NCBI GenBank assembly: GCA_964559835.1
Contig: CAZLJE010000017.1
Span: 48,785 to 112,784 of the forward strand
Direction: 5' to 3'
Length of the DNA: 64,000 nucleotides
Origin: DAISJI01 sp964559835
GTDB lineage: Bacteria > Acidobacteriota > Terriglobia > Terriglobales > Acidobacteriaceae
Within the stretch, counting starts at the first letter, position 1. The number at the start of each line of letters is the position of its first letter. The position numbers and the translations under genes are program-made. The notes under the pieces were generated by a model. That model did no database searches and had not been told where the DNA came from. It saw nothing but the letters and a program-made list of their open reading frames with translations. Below are positions 27,416-36,552 of the stretch, in pieces.

Positions 27416-28462
27416 TCAGCGACGGCCGTAGCTGCGCGTCGGTGTGGCGACGGCTGGAGCGGACGTGTTCGCGGCCATGCTCCCCTGCGGTAGTCCCGCA
27501 ACACCGGCTTCTCTTGCGCTTTTGTGCGACAGCCGGGAGCGGAGATACACGAGCGGGCCATAACAGCGGGCCAGGAAAACGCGCCATGCGGGCGCTACAC
27601 GCGACGTGACGTGCTGGTGGCTCTCCCACCCGTTTTGCCAATCGCGCTCCGCTCCCGTCAGCCACTCGCGAACAAACTGCAGTACTTCTCCGCGGTATCG
27701 GGGTTCTTCGAACAAGAGGAACGCCATGTACGCGCCTGCGCTGACGCAGTCCTGCAGGAACCTCTTTCGGACTTGTTCCGCAGGGCGGGGGCACAGGGGA
27801 TGGCGAATCACCGCTTCCGGCGTGTACGCCACCGAGTATCCGCGATCGATCAGCGAGAAGAACGAGTAATGCTCTTCGCCGCCTTCGATGTCGGCGCCGA
27901 GTCCCAGGCGCTCGTCGAATCCCGGCCAGACCTCCCACGCTGTCCGGCGGAATGCCATGTTGTTGCCATTGCCGACACCGCCGAAGTTCGCTCGTTGGAA
28001 CCAGCAGGAAGTATCCCGGTCCAGAACGAACGGTTCTGTGCCCAGCATGTCACAGTACTCGTCCTGGGATGCTGGGCCGTGACCGTTTCCGCTCGCGATC
28101 CTCTCCAGGGTCCGGCCTGCCGCTGCCATGACCTGCGGGTCCTCAAATGCAGCCGCCAGCGCCGACAACCACCCTCCTTCCGGAAGAGCGTCGTCATCGA
28201 GGAAGGCCACGATTTCGCCGTTCGCGGCGGCCCTGCCCCGGTTCCGCGCTCGGCTCAAGCCCTTTCGACGCTCAACGACATAACGCGCCTTGTGCTGTTC
28301 GGCGACTTCGCGGGTCGCCGGGTCACCCGGACTGTTGTCGACGACGACAAGCTCGAAATCGGGATAATCCAGGCAGGACGCCGCTTGCAGGCACACTCCC
28401 AGAAATTCCGACCGATACCGGGTACAGAGCACTACAGAGCAGGTTGGTTGGAATATAGGCAT
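27416..28462 (-). CDS. Glycosyltransferase family 2
   Basis: I chose the ATG at 28462 (MPIFQPTCSVVLCTRYRSEFL); the frame runs 19 codons further upstream without family-like residues. The product is 348 residues with the GT-A landmarks FELVVVDNSPGD, RNRGRAAANGEIVAFLDDDALP and an ADIEGGEEHYSFF block. It is convergent with the Wza-like gene and probably monocistronic. Confidence 0.87.
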   Translation of the reverse strand: MPIFQPTCSVVLCTRYRSEFLGVCLQAASCLDYPDFELVVVDNSPGDPATREVAEQHKARYVVERRKGLSRARNRGRAAANGEIVAFLDDDALPEGGWLSALAAAFEDPQVMAAAGRTLERIASGNGHGPASQDEYCDMLGTEPFVLDRDTSCWFQRANFGGVGNGNNMAFRRTAWEVWPGFDERLGLGADIEGGEEHYSFFSLIDRGYSVAYTPEAVIRHPLCPRPAEQVRKRFLQDCVSAGAYMAFLLFEEPRYRGEVLQFVREWLTGAERDWQNGWESHQHVTSRVAPAWRVFLARCYGPLVYLRSRLSHKSAREAGVAGLPQGSMAANTSAPAVATPTRSYGRR

Positions 28463-28661
28463 TCGGCGAAGTATTGCCTCTGCTTTGGCTGACAATGCTG
28501 TCAGGCAAAATACCACCACAGCTTACCATCCGTGCCTTGGAGCGACAATGATCGCAGCCTCTCCTCGAGAGCAAAGTTGCGTTGGAACGGCGTGAAATCA
28601 CGGGGTTTGGCCGGGCCGCCGTCGTATGATGAGGCGCCATTCCTGACAAAGGATTAAGACG

Positions 28662-29492
28662 ATGACCTCAAGCCATAGGATCTCTCAGGCATTGCTGGTC
28701 GCTGCGGGGTTTGTTCGCCGGCCCAGCCAGAGCTTACGGCTCCTTCGGTTCCTGCCGGTCACGCTCCAGGGACTCGATTTCGGTGAGAACATGCGCAACA
28801 GCCATCGCGATGATCCGGGATCGTCTGCAAACGCGCTCTCTGCCCCGAATCCCTTACAGGTTTATTTCGACGCGCACCGCCTGGGCCCAGGCATTTGGAA
28901 GTGGGACCATTATTTCGACATCTACCACCGTCACTTCGCGAAGTTCGTGGGCCGCGAAGCGCATGTGCTCGAGGTCGGGGTCTTCAGCGGCGGAACTCTT
29001 GGGATGTGGCGCGAATATTTTGGCCCGAAAATCCATGTTTACGGCGTCGATATCAACCCTGAATGTAAGAAATTTGAGGACGAGAACACCAGGATCTTTA
29101 TCGGCGACCAGTCTGACCGAGCCTTCTGGGCATCTATCAGACGGCAGGTGCCGGACCTCGACATCCTCATCGACGACGGCGGCCATATTTACGAACAGCA
29201 GATCATTACATTGGAAGAAGTGCTGCCTCACCTGCGCGCCGGTGGCGTGTACGTCTGTGAGGATGTCCACTCGATGTGGAACCCGTTTTCCGCATACATA
29301 GAAGGGCTCGTCCTGCACCTCAACGCGTACTCCGCGACCTCACGAACGGATGTGTGCCAGGCAACACCGTTTCAGAACGCCGTGCAATCGATTCATACGT
29401 ACCCGTTCGTGACTGTCATCGAGAGAAGCGAGAATACCTGTACGGAGTTCACATCTGTAAGACACGGGAGCGAGTGGCTGCCCTCGAAATAG
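28662..29492 (+). CDS. SAM-dependent methyltransferase-like protein (class I)
   Basis: The 276-residue protein carries VLEVGVFSGGTLGMW, YGVDINPECKK and the metal-ligand-like LIDDGGHIYEQQ. These are landmarks of the Methyltransf_24-like group that includes sugar and macrolide O-methyltransferases. The first 55 residues look like a family-foreign leader. It stands alone on the + strand between minus-strand genes, preceded by AAAGGATTAAG. Its acceptor is unknown. Confidence 0.78.
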   Translation: MTSSHRISQALLVAAGFVRRPSQSLRLLRFLPVTLQGLDFGENMRNSHRDDPGSSANALSAPNPLQVYFDAHRLGPGIWKWDHYFDIYHRHFAKFVGREAHVLEVGVFSGGTLGMWREYFGPKIHVYGVDINPECKKFEDENTRIFIGDQSDRAFWASIRRQVPDLDILIDDGGHIYEQQIITLEEVLPHLRAGGVYVCEDVHSMWNPFSAYIEGLVLHLNAYSATSRTDVCQATPFQNAVQSIHTYPFVTVIERSENTCTEFTSVRHGSEWLPSK

Positions 29493-29495
29493 TGT

Positions 29496-30686
29496 TCACC
29501 GCCTGGCGTGAGTAATAGCGTCGAAATACAGCTTCATCATTGCTTCATAAACGCTCTGCACCTGAAACTCCCGTGCGCGCCGCCGGGCCGCTTCGCCGAA
29601 CGCTCGCCGGTGTTCCGGATCACCGAGCAATCGGTTAATGGCTGCCGCCATCTTCGCCGGATCGCCCTTCTCGATGATGTAACCCGTTTCGTCCGGGTCA
29701 ACGAGTTCTTTCATCGGCGGGATATCGGATACGACCAGCGGCTTGGCCGCTGCCATCGCTTCCATGCAAGAGATAGGCAAGGCTTCATCCATTGACGGTA
29801 GCAGGCACACATCTGCCTGCTCGTAAACAGCAGGCATGTCGGCGTAGCTTTTGGCCCCGACAAACTCGACCTGCGTCTTAGCTTCGGAAGTCAATCGCGT
29901 CCGCAGATGCTCCAACATCGACGTTCCGCCCGGCGCCGTCGGAGAGTCCGGCCCGATGAAAAGGAAGCGAGCATTCGGGTGGGCTGCCAAAACCTGCGGG
30001 ACCGCTTCGATCACCCGGTCCGGGCGTTTCCGGTACTCGAGCCTGCCGACGTACACGACATTTTTTCTCTGGGCAGGCGCGTCGTTCCCGACCGAGTAGA
30101 ACCGGTCGTCGATCGGATATGGGATGCGCACCCAATCATCTCGATGTATGCCCAGGCTACCCCAGACCGCTTGTTGAACGGCGTTGGACACGGCAGTCAC
30201 CGCCTCTGCGGTTTCAATCGCTCGACGTTCAATTGCGTCATGCAAGAGGTTGCGTATTCGTCGGCGGCCTCGTGCCGGGTGTGGTTCCTGGATCTGCCGC
30301 AGCGTCTGCGAACAAATGTGCAGCTTCACCACGGTCGCCGGCTTACGCGTCTTGAACAGGCTCAGGAATCCGGTCAGCGCACCGTAAGCCGGCGCTTCCA
30401 GCAGGTCCAGTTCATACGCCTTCGAGATCTTCGCCAGTTGGCGTGCCATCGCCATGCTCGCTCCGCGTCCGAGCGGAAACGGCAGGCGCGAACTTTCTCC
30501 GCCGCACAGGCGGACGCAAGGGATGTGCTCATCGAGGCCGGTGATCGGCCCCTCAGCATTCGTGATCACCACTGGGGAGTGGCCCGCCTCCAGCAGCTTT
30601 CGCGCCCAACCGGCTGTGTACGTCCAGATTCCTCCGACATCGGCGCCGGTGGGATCGACGATTCCGATGCGCAGCCCCTCAGTCAT
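29496..30686 (-). CDS. Glycosyltransferase family 4
   Basis: This 396-residue product begins MTEGLRIGIVDPTGADVGG, a GT4 donor-binding Gly-rich loop. It contains VVYVGRLEYRKRPDRVIEA and the E-x7-E motif in MDEALPISCMEAMAAAKPLV. Its start overlaps the end of the upstream fusion gene by 8 nt, so it is the last gene of a translationally coupled minus-strand operon. It ends 3 bp from the convergent methyltransferase gene. Confidence 0.88.
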   Translation of the reverse strand: MTEGLRIGIVDPTGADVGGIWTYTAGWARKLLEAGHSPVVITNAEGPITGLDEHIPCVRLCGGESSRLPFPLGRGASMAMARQLAKISKAYELDLLEAPAYGALTGFLSLFKTRKPATVVKLHICSQTLRQIQEPHPARGRRRIRNLLHDAIERRAIETAEAVTAVSNAVQQAVWGSLGIHRDDWVRIPYPIDDRFYSVGNDAPAQRKNVVYVGRLEYRKRPDRVIEAVPQVLAAHPNARFLFIGPDSPTAPGGTSMLEHLRTRLTSEAKTQVEFVGAKSYADMPAVYEQADVCLLPSMDEALPISCMEAMAAAKPLVVSDIPPMKELVDPDETGYIIEKGDPAKMAAAINRLLGDPEHRRAFGEAARRRAREFQVQSVYEAMMKLYFDAITHARR

Positions 30687-32514
30687 GGTGGGCGATCGTT
30701 TCTCTGGATTGGTTTGCGGGAGCTGCCGCGACGTCTGGTTCGTTCGAGGATTCTCCCGGAAACCGCTCCGGTTCGAACGACCGGCCCAGCAGTCGGTCCC
30801 GAAGATAACGCAGGCGCATCCGGATGCGATGGAGCGGGCTGTGGCCCCAGTGAAGTCGAAACCATAGGTCCCAAACCGTGTCGCTGGGCCAGATCATGGT
30901 CCGGCGCAATCGCATCGGATCGGTCGCCAACGTATTCATTCCTTCCGCCATCAGAAATGCCATTGCGAAGCTCCGCCGTGCCGCGGTGGCGACTTCGTCG
31001 TTGCAATCACCGAACGGATACGCAACCCACCGCGGACGCTCGCCACAGACACCTGATAAGTCCTCGGCGCTTCCGTCGAGTTCGCCCGCAAGCTCTGAAG
31101 GCTCCAGTCGCGTGAGCCGGGGATGATTTCGCGTGTGGCATCCGAAGTCGATGCCCATTTCGGACCAGTAGCGTATTGCCTCGCCCGTGAGCAGCCGGTG
31201 CGGACCTGAACCTTCGGCCTGGTCCCACACATTAGTGCCGCCGATCTGTCCGGTGACGATTGCCACGCCGGCACGATACCCGCTTCGTTGCAGTGCCGGA
31301 AAAGCATGCTCCGCCAGGTCGCGATATCCATCGTCGATCGTGATCACCACCGGTTTTTCCGGCAGCGCTTTCCCTTCCCGCACCCAGGCCAGCCAATCGG
31401 AAGGACTGACGCCCTGGTACTCCCAATCCTTCATCGTCGAAAGGTGCTGTTGAAAGACGGCGGGCGAGATCGTGAGGTTCCGATACGTGAGCGGTCGATT
31501 GGGGCCGACGTGATGATAGAGCAACACCGGTACGCGCCGCCCGAACCTGCGCTGCAGCTCCGCCCAGGAGCCGATCTGCTGCAAGGCGCTGCGATACATC
31601 ACGACCCCTTGGCGAAGCTGCAACAGCCGTATGCCGATTCGCCGCGCTCGAGGAAAACGCCGCACGCGTTCAACCATCCGATACATCAATCGCAGCAGCG
31701 GCTCGACCGATACAGGCGAACGCAGGATCGCCGCACGCACCATCCGCTTCGACAGCGACCCTTCCCCCAGTTGGTTCAGTGGTGAGAACGGCCGGTAAGC
31801 AGGATGTTTGGCGCAGAGCAGCACTTCATTTCGGCCGTACGATCGCGCGTCCTTACACACCAGGCGGTCGGCAGACTTCACATACACCTGGCGTACTGCC
31901 GCATCGGGCAGGTATCGGAAGCGTAATCCCGCATTCGCGAGCCGCAGGCCAAGATCGAGGTTATCGCGCCCGCCGACGAACCGTTCGTCCAACCCGCCGC
32001 AAGCCAGCAGTGCCGTTCGCGCCGCGGAACAATTTGCCTGGGTCAAGAAGCGGTCGGGGCGCGTCGGCCCGCCCTCGCGTAGCAGCCGTTCAGATTCTTC
32101 AGCGGTCGACTGCGCCACCCAGTCGACTACCAGGCAAGACGGACTGTCTGGCGACACAAGGATCGGTCCGAACGCAACAATGTCGGGATTCAACGCATGC
32201 GCAGCAACGTGCTTGGCAAACAGGTCGGCAGGACACTCGATATCGTCATCGAGCAACAGGACGATGTCTCCAGTGGCTTCGCGTATGCCTCGATTCTGCG
32301 CAACCGCCTGTCCCTGGTTGTGCTGCTCGATCACGCGCAGCGTGCAGGATGGCCGCAGCGCCTTCAGCATCTCCACGGTTCCGTCGACATCGCCGTCGAC
32401 GACAATCACGACTTCATACTGCGAGGCATCCAGGGTCTGGCTCAGCATCGCCGGCACATTGCGCTGCAACAGTGCGCGGCGCGCGTGGGTCGCCAGCACT
32501 ACCGAGACCTTCAC
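30679..32514 (-). CDS. Glycosyltransferase family 2 - polysaccharide deacetylase fusion
   Basis: The 611-residue protein joins two enzymes. Residues 1 to about 250 are a GT2 (VSVVLATHARRALLQ, then VVIVDGDVDGT and LLDDDIECP). From about 330 to 540 there is a NodB-type deacetylase: VPVLLYHHVG, ITIDDGYRD (motif 1 Asp-Asp), FGCHTRNHPRLT (motif 2 His-x3-His) and AYPFGDCND. One chain could add and deacetylate an N-acetylated sugar, or act on separate substrates. No membrane segment is evident. It overlaps both neighbours by a few bases. Confidence 0.88.
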   Translation of the reverse strand: MKVSVVLATHARRALLQRNVPAMLSQTLDASQYEVVIVVDGDVDGTVEMLKALRPSCTLRVIEQHNQGQAVAQNRGIREATGDIVLLLDDDIECPADLFAKHVAAHALNPDIVAFGPILVSPDSPSCLVVDWVAQSTAEESERLLREGGPTRPDRFLTQANCSAARTALLACGGLDERFVGGRDNLDLGLRLANAGLRFRYLPDAAVRQVYVKSADRLVCKDARSYGRNEVLLCAKHPAYRPFSPLNQLGEGSLSKRMVRAAILRSPVSVEPLLRLMYRMVERVRRFPRARRIGIRLLQLRQGVVMYRSALQQIGSWAELQRRFGRRVPVLLYHHVGPNRPLTYRNLTISPAVFQQHLSTMKDWEYQGVSPSDWLAWVREGKALPEKPVVITIDDGYRDLAEHAFPALQRSGYRAGVAIVTGQIGGTNVWDQAEGSGPHRLLTGEAIRYWSEMGIDFGCHTRNHPRLTRLEPSELAGELDGSAEDLSGVCGERPRWVAYPFGDCNDEVATAARRSFAMAFLMAEGMNTLATDPMRLRRTMIWPSDTVWDLWFRLHWGHSPLHRIRMRLRYLRDRLLGRSFEPERFPGESSNEPDVAAAPANQSRETIAHHD

Positions 32515-33236
32515 GTCTGCGCCTCACGTCGAAGATACGGCGGCCTGTCCGAGGGGAACGTTGCTCTTACTGCGCCTGCATGCTGCGCGACGAACTCTTC
32601 GTACGCGGCGCGGCAGCCGGGCCAATCATGGTAGTCGTCGAGCAGGATCACGCCCCCAGGGGATAGCGCCGGGTACAACTGCTCCAGGCACAACTTTACC
32701 GAGTCGTACCAGTCGGAATCGACGTGCACGAGCGCGATCTCCTTTATCGCCGCCGGCGGCAACGTGTCGGAGAACCACCCGGCCACGACATGAACACGTT
32801 TGGCATCGATCCCTACCGCGCCCACTGCGTCCGTAACGTCACCGGCGCTGCATGTCAGCCGTCCTTCAAGCGCCGACGCGCGAGGACCGTCCATCGTCGA
32901 TGGCCTCGGCAGCCCCGTGAACGAGTCGAACAGCCACAAATGGCGCGGCACTGACGAACGACGCATCGCGTCGGCGAGGATCATCGCGCTACCGCCGCGG
33001 TACACGCCACATTCCACGAAATCGCCTTCGATTCCTTCGCGATCGACACGTCGCGCCAGTTCGTAGAGTTGCTGCAATCGGGACAGGTCCTTCAGACTGC
33101 GACGTCGCGCGCGCGCCAGTGTCCGCAATCGGGGCAGGCTGTGGTCTGCTGAGACACAGGCGTGCGCGACCATTTGCACCGCGGCCAATCCCTCGGCTAC
33201 GGACTGCTTACACGCGGACGTCCATTCTCTCAGCAT
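32511..33236 (-). CDS. TylF/macrocin O-methyltransferase family protein
   Basis: Starting at the ATG at 33236 (MLREWTSACK) gives 241 residues, the usual family length. Landmarks are GDFVECGVYRGGSAMILADAM (SAM loop), LWLFDSFTGLP, IALVHVDSDWYDSVK and ILLDDYHDWPG (metal ligands). The open frame continues upstream into the flippase region, but only because of a frameshift there. The start lies 5 bp after the expected flippase stop. Its end overlaps the next gene by 4 nt (ATGA). It likely O-methylates a sugar. Confidence 0.85.
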   Translation of the reverse strand: MLREWTSACKQSVAEGLAAVQMVAHACVSADHSLPRLRTLARARRRSLKDLSRLQQLYELARRVDREGIEGDFVECGVYRGGSAMILADAMRRSSVPRHLWLFDSFTGLPRPSTMDGPRASALEGRLTCSAGDVTDAVGAVGIDAKRVHVVAGWFSDTLPPAAIKEIALVHVDSDWYDSVKLCLEQLYPALSPGGVILLDDYHDWPGCRAAYEEFVAQHAGAVRATFPSDRPPYLRREAQT

Positions 33237-33241
33237 CAGGC

Positions 33242-34745
33242 TCAGGATCTTGCCGCGGCGGCGAGGCCGGCGATGGGCGCCTCTTCGTGCAGCACGCGGC
33301 CCAGCAGCGCTCGTACACGGCGGTAGTTGGCGACAGCATAAAGCAACGAAGCCACCAGGAACGCGCCGGCGAAAGCGTAGATCGACCCGCCTGCCGCGTA
33401 CTCCGCGATCGCCCCACGCAGTCCCGTAGACCGCAAATCCGGGAACGACCGACTCCGCTACATCACGCAACCACGCACCGGCACTGGTACCAAAACACTG
33501 CTGCGCGCTCAACGGGACGGCAACCGCTCCGAACAGCAGTTGTTGTACGACCCACGACAGGGCCGCACCCGTCGCGCCGAGCTTCATCGTCAGTAGCACC
33601 GCGAGCGGAATGCCGATTCCCGCTGACCACGTCGTCGCGCGCAGCGCGATCCGCGATTCGCCGAACGCCACGCACCCGGTATACAGCATGAGCAGCATCC
33701 CATTCACGTAGTAACCGAAGGCGAGCAGCGTGGCCGGGAGCAACATGCTCGCGCCCGCCGGACCGAACAGGAAATGAAAAAGCGGCCCTGCCGCAAATGG
33801 CACCAGCGCAAACACCGGGAGCGTCGCCCCGCCGACCAACTGTTGCATCGCGAGCCCGCGGCGTCCAGCTTCCTCGGCGGCATTCGCGCTTTGGCAGGAG
33901 AGCCGTGGAAAGGCAGCCTCCGACAGGGCGCCCGCGAAAGTTCCGCAGCGCGACGCCAGGCTCGCGGCAAATCCGTAAACCGCAAAACCGCCCAGCGGCA
34001 GGAACCGGCTCGCCAGCAGGTCATCGGCGCTGGATTGCAGCGAGGCCAGGGCTGCGATCCCCGCCACGTCCTTCGAATACCGGAAGTTTCCTCGAACAAC
34101 GGCACTCGAGTATCGCGGGATGAATGCCGTCAATCCGATCTGCCGTCCGGCTGCTAACAGGTGAGACACCATGCTGCCCACGTTTACTGCGACGATCCAG
34201 TAGACGATCCAGTCCAGGTTGCGGCCCAGCACGACCAGCAAAAATGTCCCGCCGTATTGCAGCGCCGTTGGGGTGACGATCAACGAGCTGCTCCAGTCCA
34301 TCCGCTCCAGTCCGCGCAACACACCGATGCACAGGCTTCGCGGCAGGGCCAGCATCGAGGCGGCTAGCAGGGTGCGCAGCAGTCGTATGGCAGTCGCATG
34401 GTCTAAAGTCGTTAAGTGGATCCAGCGTGTCACCACGCTCGGTGCCGCCATCCACGCCGCGAGCGTCATGACGACATACATCACCGACAGCACGAACGCC
34501 GCCGAACCCACCAAGTCGCGACGGTACTGTGCGTCCGAATTCGCAGCCAATTCGCGGACGACGCAGGTGTTCACTCCCAATTCCCCGAGCCCGCACACCA
34601 CGCTCGCGATCGTTGCAGCCAGGATCAACAGCCCGAGCGAGTCACCCCCGAGCCCGCGATAGATGTACCGGGTCGCGGCGCAACCCAGAACCAGCAAGAC
34701 TGCCTGCGCAGACAGGCTCCAGCCAAAATTGCGGATCAACTTCAT
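33242..34745 (-). pseudogene. Wzx-like oligosaccharide flippase, frameshifted
   Basis: The first about 435 residues (from MKLIRNFGWSLSAQAVLLVLG) form a polytopic flippase of the MATE/Wzx superfamily. After VVPGFAVYG the frame turns into Arg-rich non-membrane sequence and runs on into the methyltransferase gene. In another frame a hydrophobic C-terminus continues: LRGAIAEYAAGG, then GAFLVASLLYAVANY, ending at a TGA at 33242-33244. Joining the two gives a normal flippase of about 500 residues. One surplus base (or two missing) near 33424-33430 explains the break. It could be a real mutation or a sequence error. Confidence 0.75.
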
Positions 34746-34868
34746 AGGATTGGGGAAAGGCTACGCTGCCGCACGTGTGCAATGGATCGAGAATACAACA
34801 CTCGGGGGCTCCAGGCTGCTGGTTGACACCACAGCTTTGGAGAATTGCGGCGAGTATTAAGTGCGCGG

Positions 34869-35234
34869 CTATAGCACCCGGCTGCGGAACACCGAAGAGC
34901 GCAACATGCCAGGCACACTCCGCCTCGTACCGGGCTCCAGAATCTGCAGGAGGTCCAGCGTGAATCCGGCGATCAGCACCACGAACATGGAGACGATTGC
35001 CGCGGGCACCACGTGTGAAAGTAGTATGACCCCGCGCGGGCCAACGATCGCGCCCCGCAGCAGCGCCCACTCAAAGGCGCTCAGGACGGAATACAGCGCA
35101 GCGCCTCTTTCCCAGTCGAAATAGGCCACGATCGCGCATCCGAAGATATTGCCGAACAGTAGCGTCGGCATGATCCCCCAACGCGGGGCCAACTTCCACT
35201 CCAGCAACGTAGGCAGACCATACAGCAGCGCCAT
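34869..35234 (-). CDS. Small membrane protein of unknown function
   Basis: The 121-residue frame encodes about four hydrophobic segments (ALLYGLPTLLEW, GIMPTLLFGNIFGCAIVAYF, GVILLSHVVPAAIVSMFVVLIAG). Family membership is not recognised. The codons directly upstream (LYAVAIGTVA) continue the first hydrophobic segment. They are separated by an in-frame TAG at 35265-35267 from an ATG at 35285 that would start MSEKKN. The annotated start at 35234 may therefore be a fallback within a gene interrupted at codon 7. Confidence 0.5.
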   Translation of the reverse strand: MALLYGLPTLLEWKLAPRWGIMPTLLFGNIFGCAIVAYFDWERGAALYSVLSAFEWALLRGAIVGPRGVILLSHVVPAAIVSMFVVLIAGFTLDLLQILEPGTRRSVPGMLRSSVFRSRVL

Positions 35235-35436
35235 CGCTACCGTGCCGATCGCGACCGCGTACAGCTAGTTCTTCTTTTCGGACATTCCGTCGAACCTGGG
35301 CGTTATTGTACGCCGCCAATTAACGCTAACGGTTGTTTACGTTCGGGATGCATCCTTCGACTGGGCCTGCCCCCCTGGTTCACTGCGCTTTACGCCGATT
35401 TTACTGTGATAAGCTCCGGTGCCGGAGGTCGGAAAA

Positions 35437-36432
35437 ATGCCTCGCTTACCGGCGGGATGTTCGCTGAGCGTGGTCGTGCCGTGCTTCAACGAAGAAGCTG
35501 TCATTGAAGCCACGCACGACCGCTTGTCCAGTGCGCTCGACGACGCTGCTTACGAGATCGTTTACGTCGACGATGGCAGCGCAGATTCCACCTGGGCGCG
35601 GCTTTCCGCTATTCAGAAGAACGATTCCCACGTACGCCTGGTGCGCCTGTCGCGAAATTTCGGCCACCAGATGGCTTCAACCGCAGGATTGCAGCACACG
35701 ACCGGCGACGCCGTCGTACTCATCGACGCCGACCTCCAGGACCCGCCCGAAGTCATCCCGGAGATGATCGCGAAATGGCGCGAAGGGTACCAGGTCGTTT
35801 ATGCCTCGCGCGCGTCGCGCCAGGGAGAACGCTGGTTCAAATCCGCGACCGCCAGGTTGTTCTATCGCCTCATCAACACGGTTTCCGAGGTACCGATCCC
35901 GCTCGACACCGGCGACTTCCGCCTGATGGACCGCCGCGTGGTGGACGCCGTCCTGGCCATGCCCGAGCGCGACCGTTTCCTGCGCGGGATGATCTCCTGG
36001 GTTGGGTTCCGCCAGACATCGGTCACGTATACTCGCCAGCCGCGACAAGCCGGCTCCTCGAAGTATCCTCTCCGCAAGATGATCCATTTTGCCGGCGATG
36101 GCATTCTCTCGTTCTCGTTGGCGCCTCTGAAGCTGGCTGCCGTCCTGGGATTCTTGACTTCTATCATGGCCTTGGCTGGGATCGTGTACACGCTTGTCGT
36201 CCGCCTGCAGACGCGCCAGTGGGTCCCCGGATGGGCGAGCATCTTCCTCGCCGTGCTCTTCATGGGCGGCGTACAACTGATCTGCCTCGGCGTCATCGGC
36301 GAATACCTGGGACGCGTGTACGGCGAATCGAAGCACCGCCCGCTCTACTTCATCTCGGAGAAAGTGGGCTTCGCTCCACCGCAAGAGCGCGACATAAACA
36401 TACCCGCCAGCCACGCCGGCCAGCCCCGTTGA
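35437..36432 (+). CDS. Membrane GT2, ArnC/GtrB/DPM1-like (polyprenyl-phosphate transferase)
   Basis: GGAGG at 35424-35428, 8 nt before the ATG at 35437, fixes the start; the product is 331 residues. The GT2 part shows LSVVVPCFNEEAVIEAT, YVDDGSADST and DADLQDPPEV. Two C-terminal membrane helices (LAAVLGFLTSIMALAGIVYTL; IFLAVLFMGGVQLICLGVIG) and the GEYLGRVYGESKHRP tail place it with undecaprenyl-phosphate glycosyltransferases. It heads a + strand operon of amino-sugar genes. Confidence 0.9.
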   Translation: MPRLPAGCSLSVVVPCFNEEAVIEATHDRLSSALDDAAYEIVYVDDGSADSTWARLSAIQKNDSHVRLVRLSRNFGHQMASTAGLQHTTGDAVVLIDADLQDPPEVIPEMIAKWREGYQVVYASRASRQGERWFKSATARLFYRLINTVSEVPIPLDTGDFRLMDRRVVDAVLAMPERDRFLRGMISWVGFRQTSVTYTRQPRQAGSSKYPLRKMIHFAGDGILSFSLAPLKLAAVLGFLTSIMALAGIVYTLVVRLQTRQWVPGWASIFLAVLFMGGVQLICLGVIGEYLGRVYGESKHRPLYFISEKVGFAPPQERDINIPASHAGQPR

Positions 36433-36552
36433 CCGGCCCACGCGCCCCGCTGTTTTGCTGTGCTAAACTCGCGTATTCGCCTTCCAATACAGGCAGATTG
36501 CCGGTTTCATCCGGGCATACCGGTGACCGATTCTGAGCAGCGAGGATTTCCT

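Noticed and set aside
32511..34745. A 744-residue flippase-methyltransferase bifunctional protein
   Set aside because: The joining segment is Arg-rich sequence with no membrane or domain character, and a better flippase C-terminus with its own stop lies in another frame.
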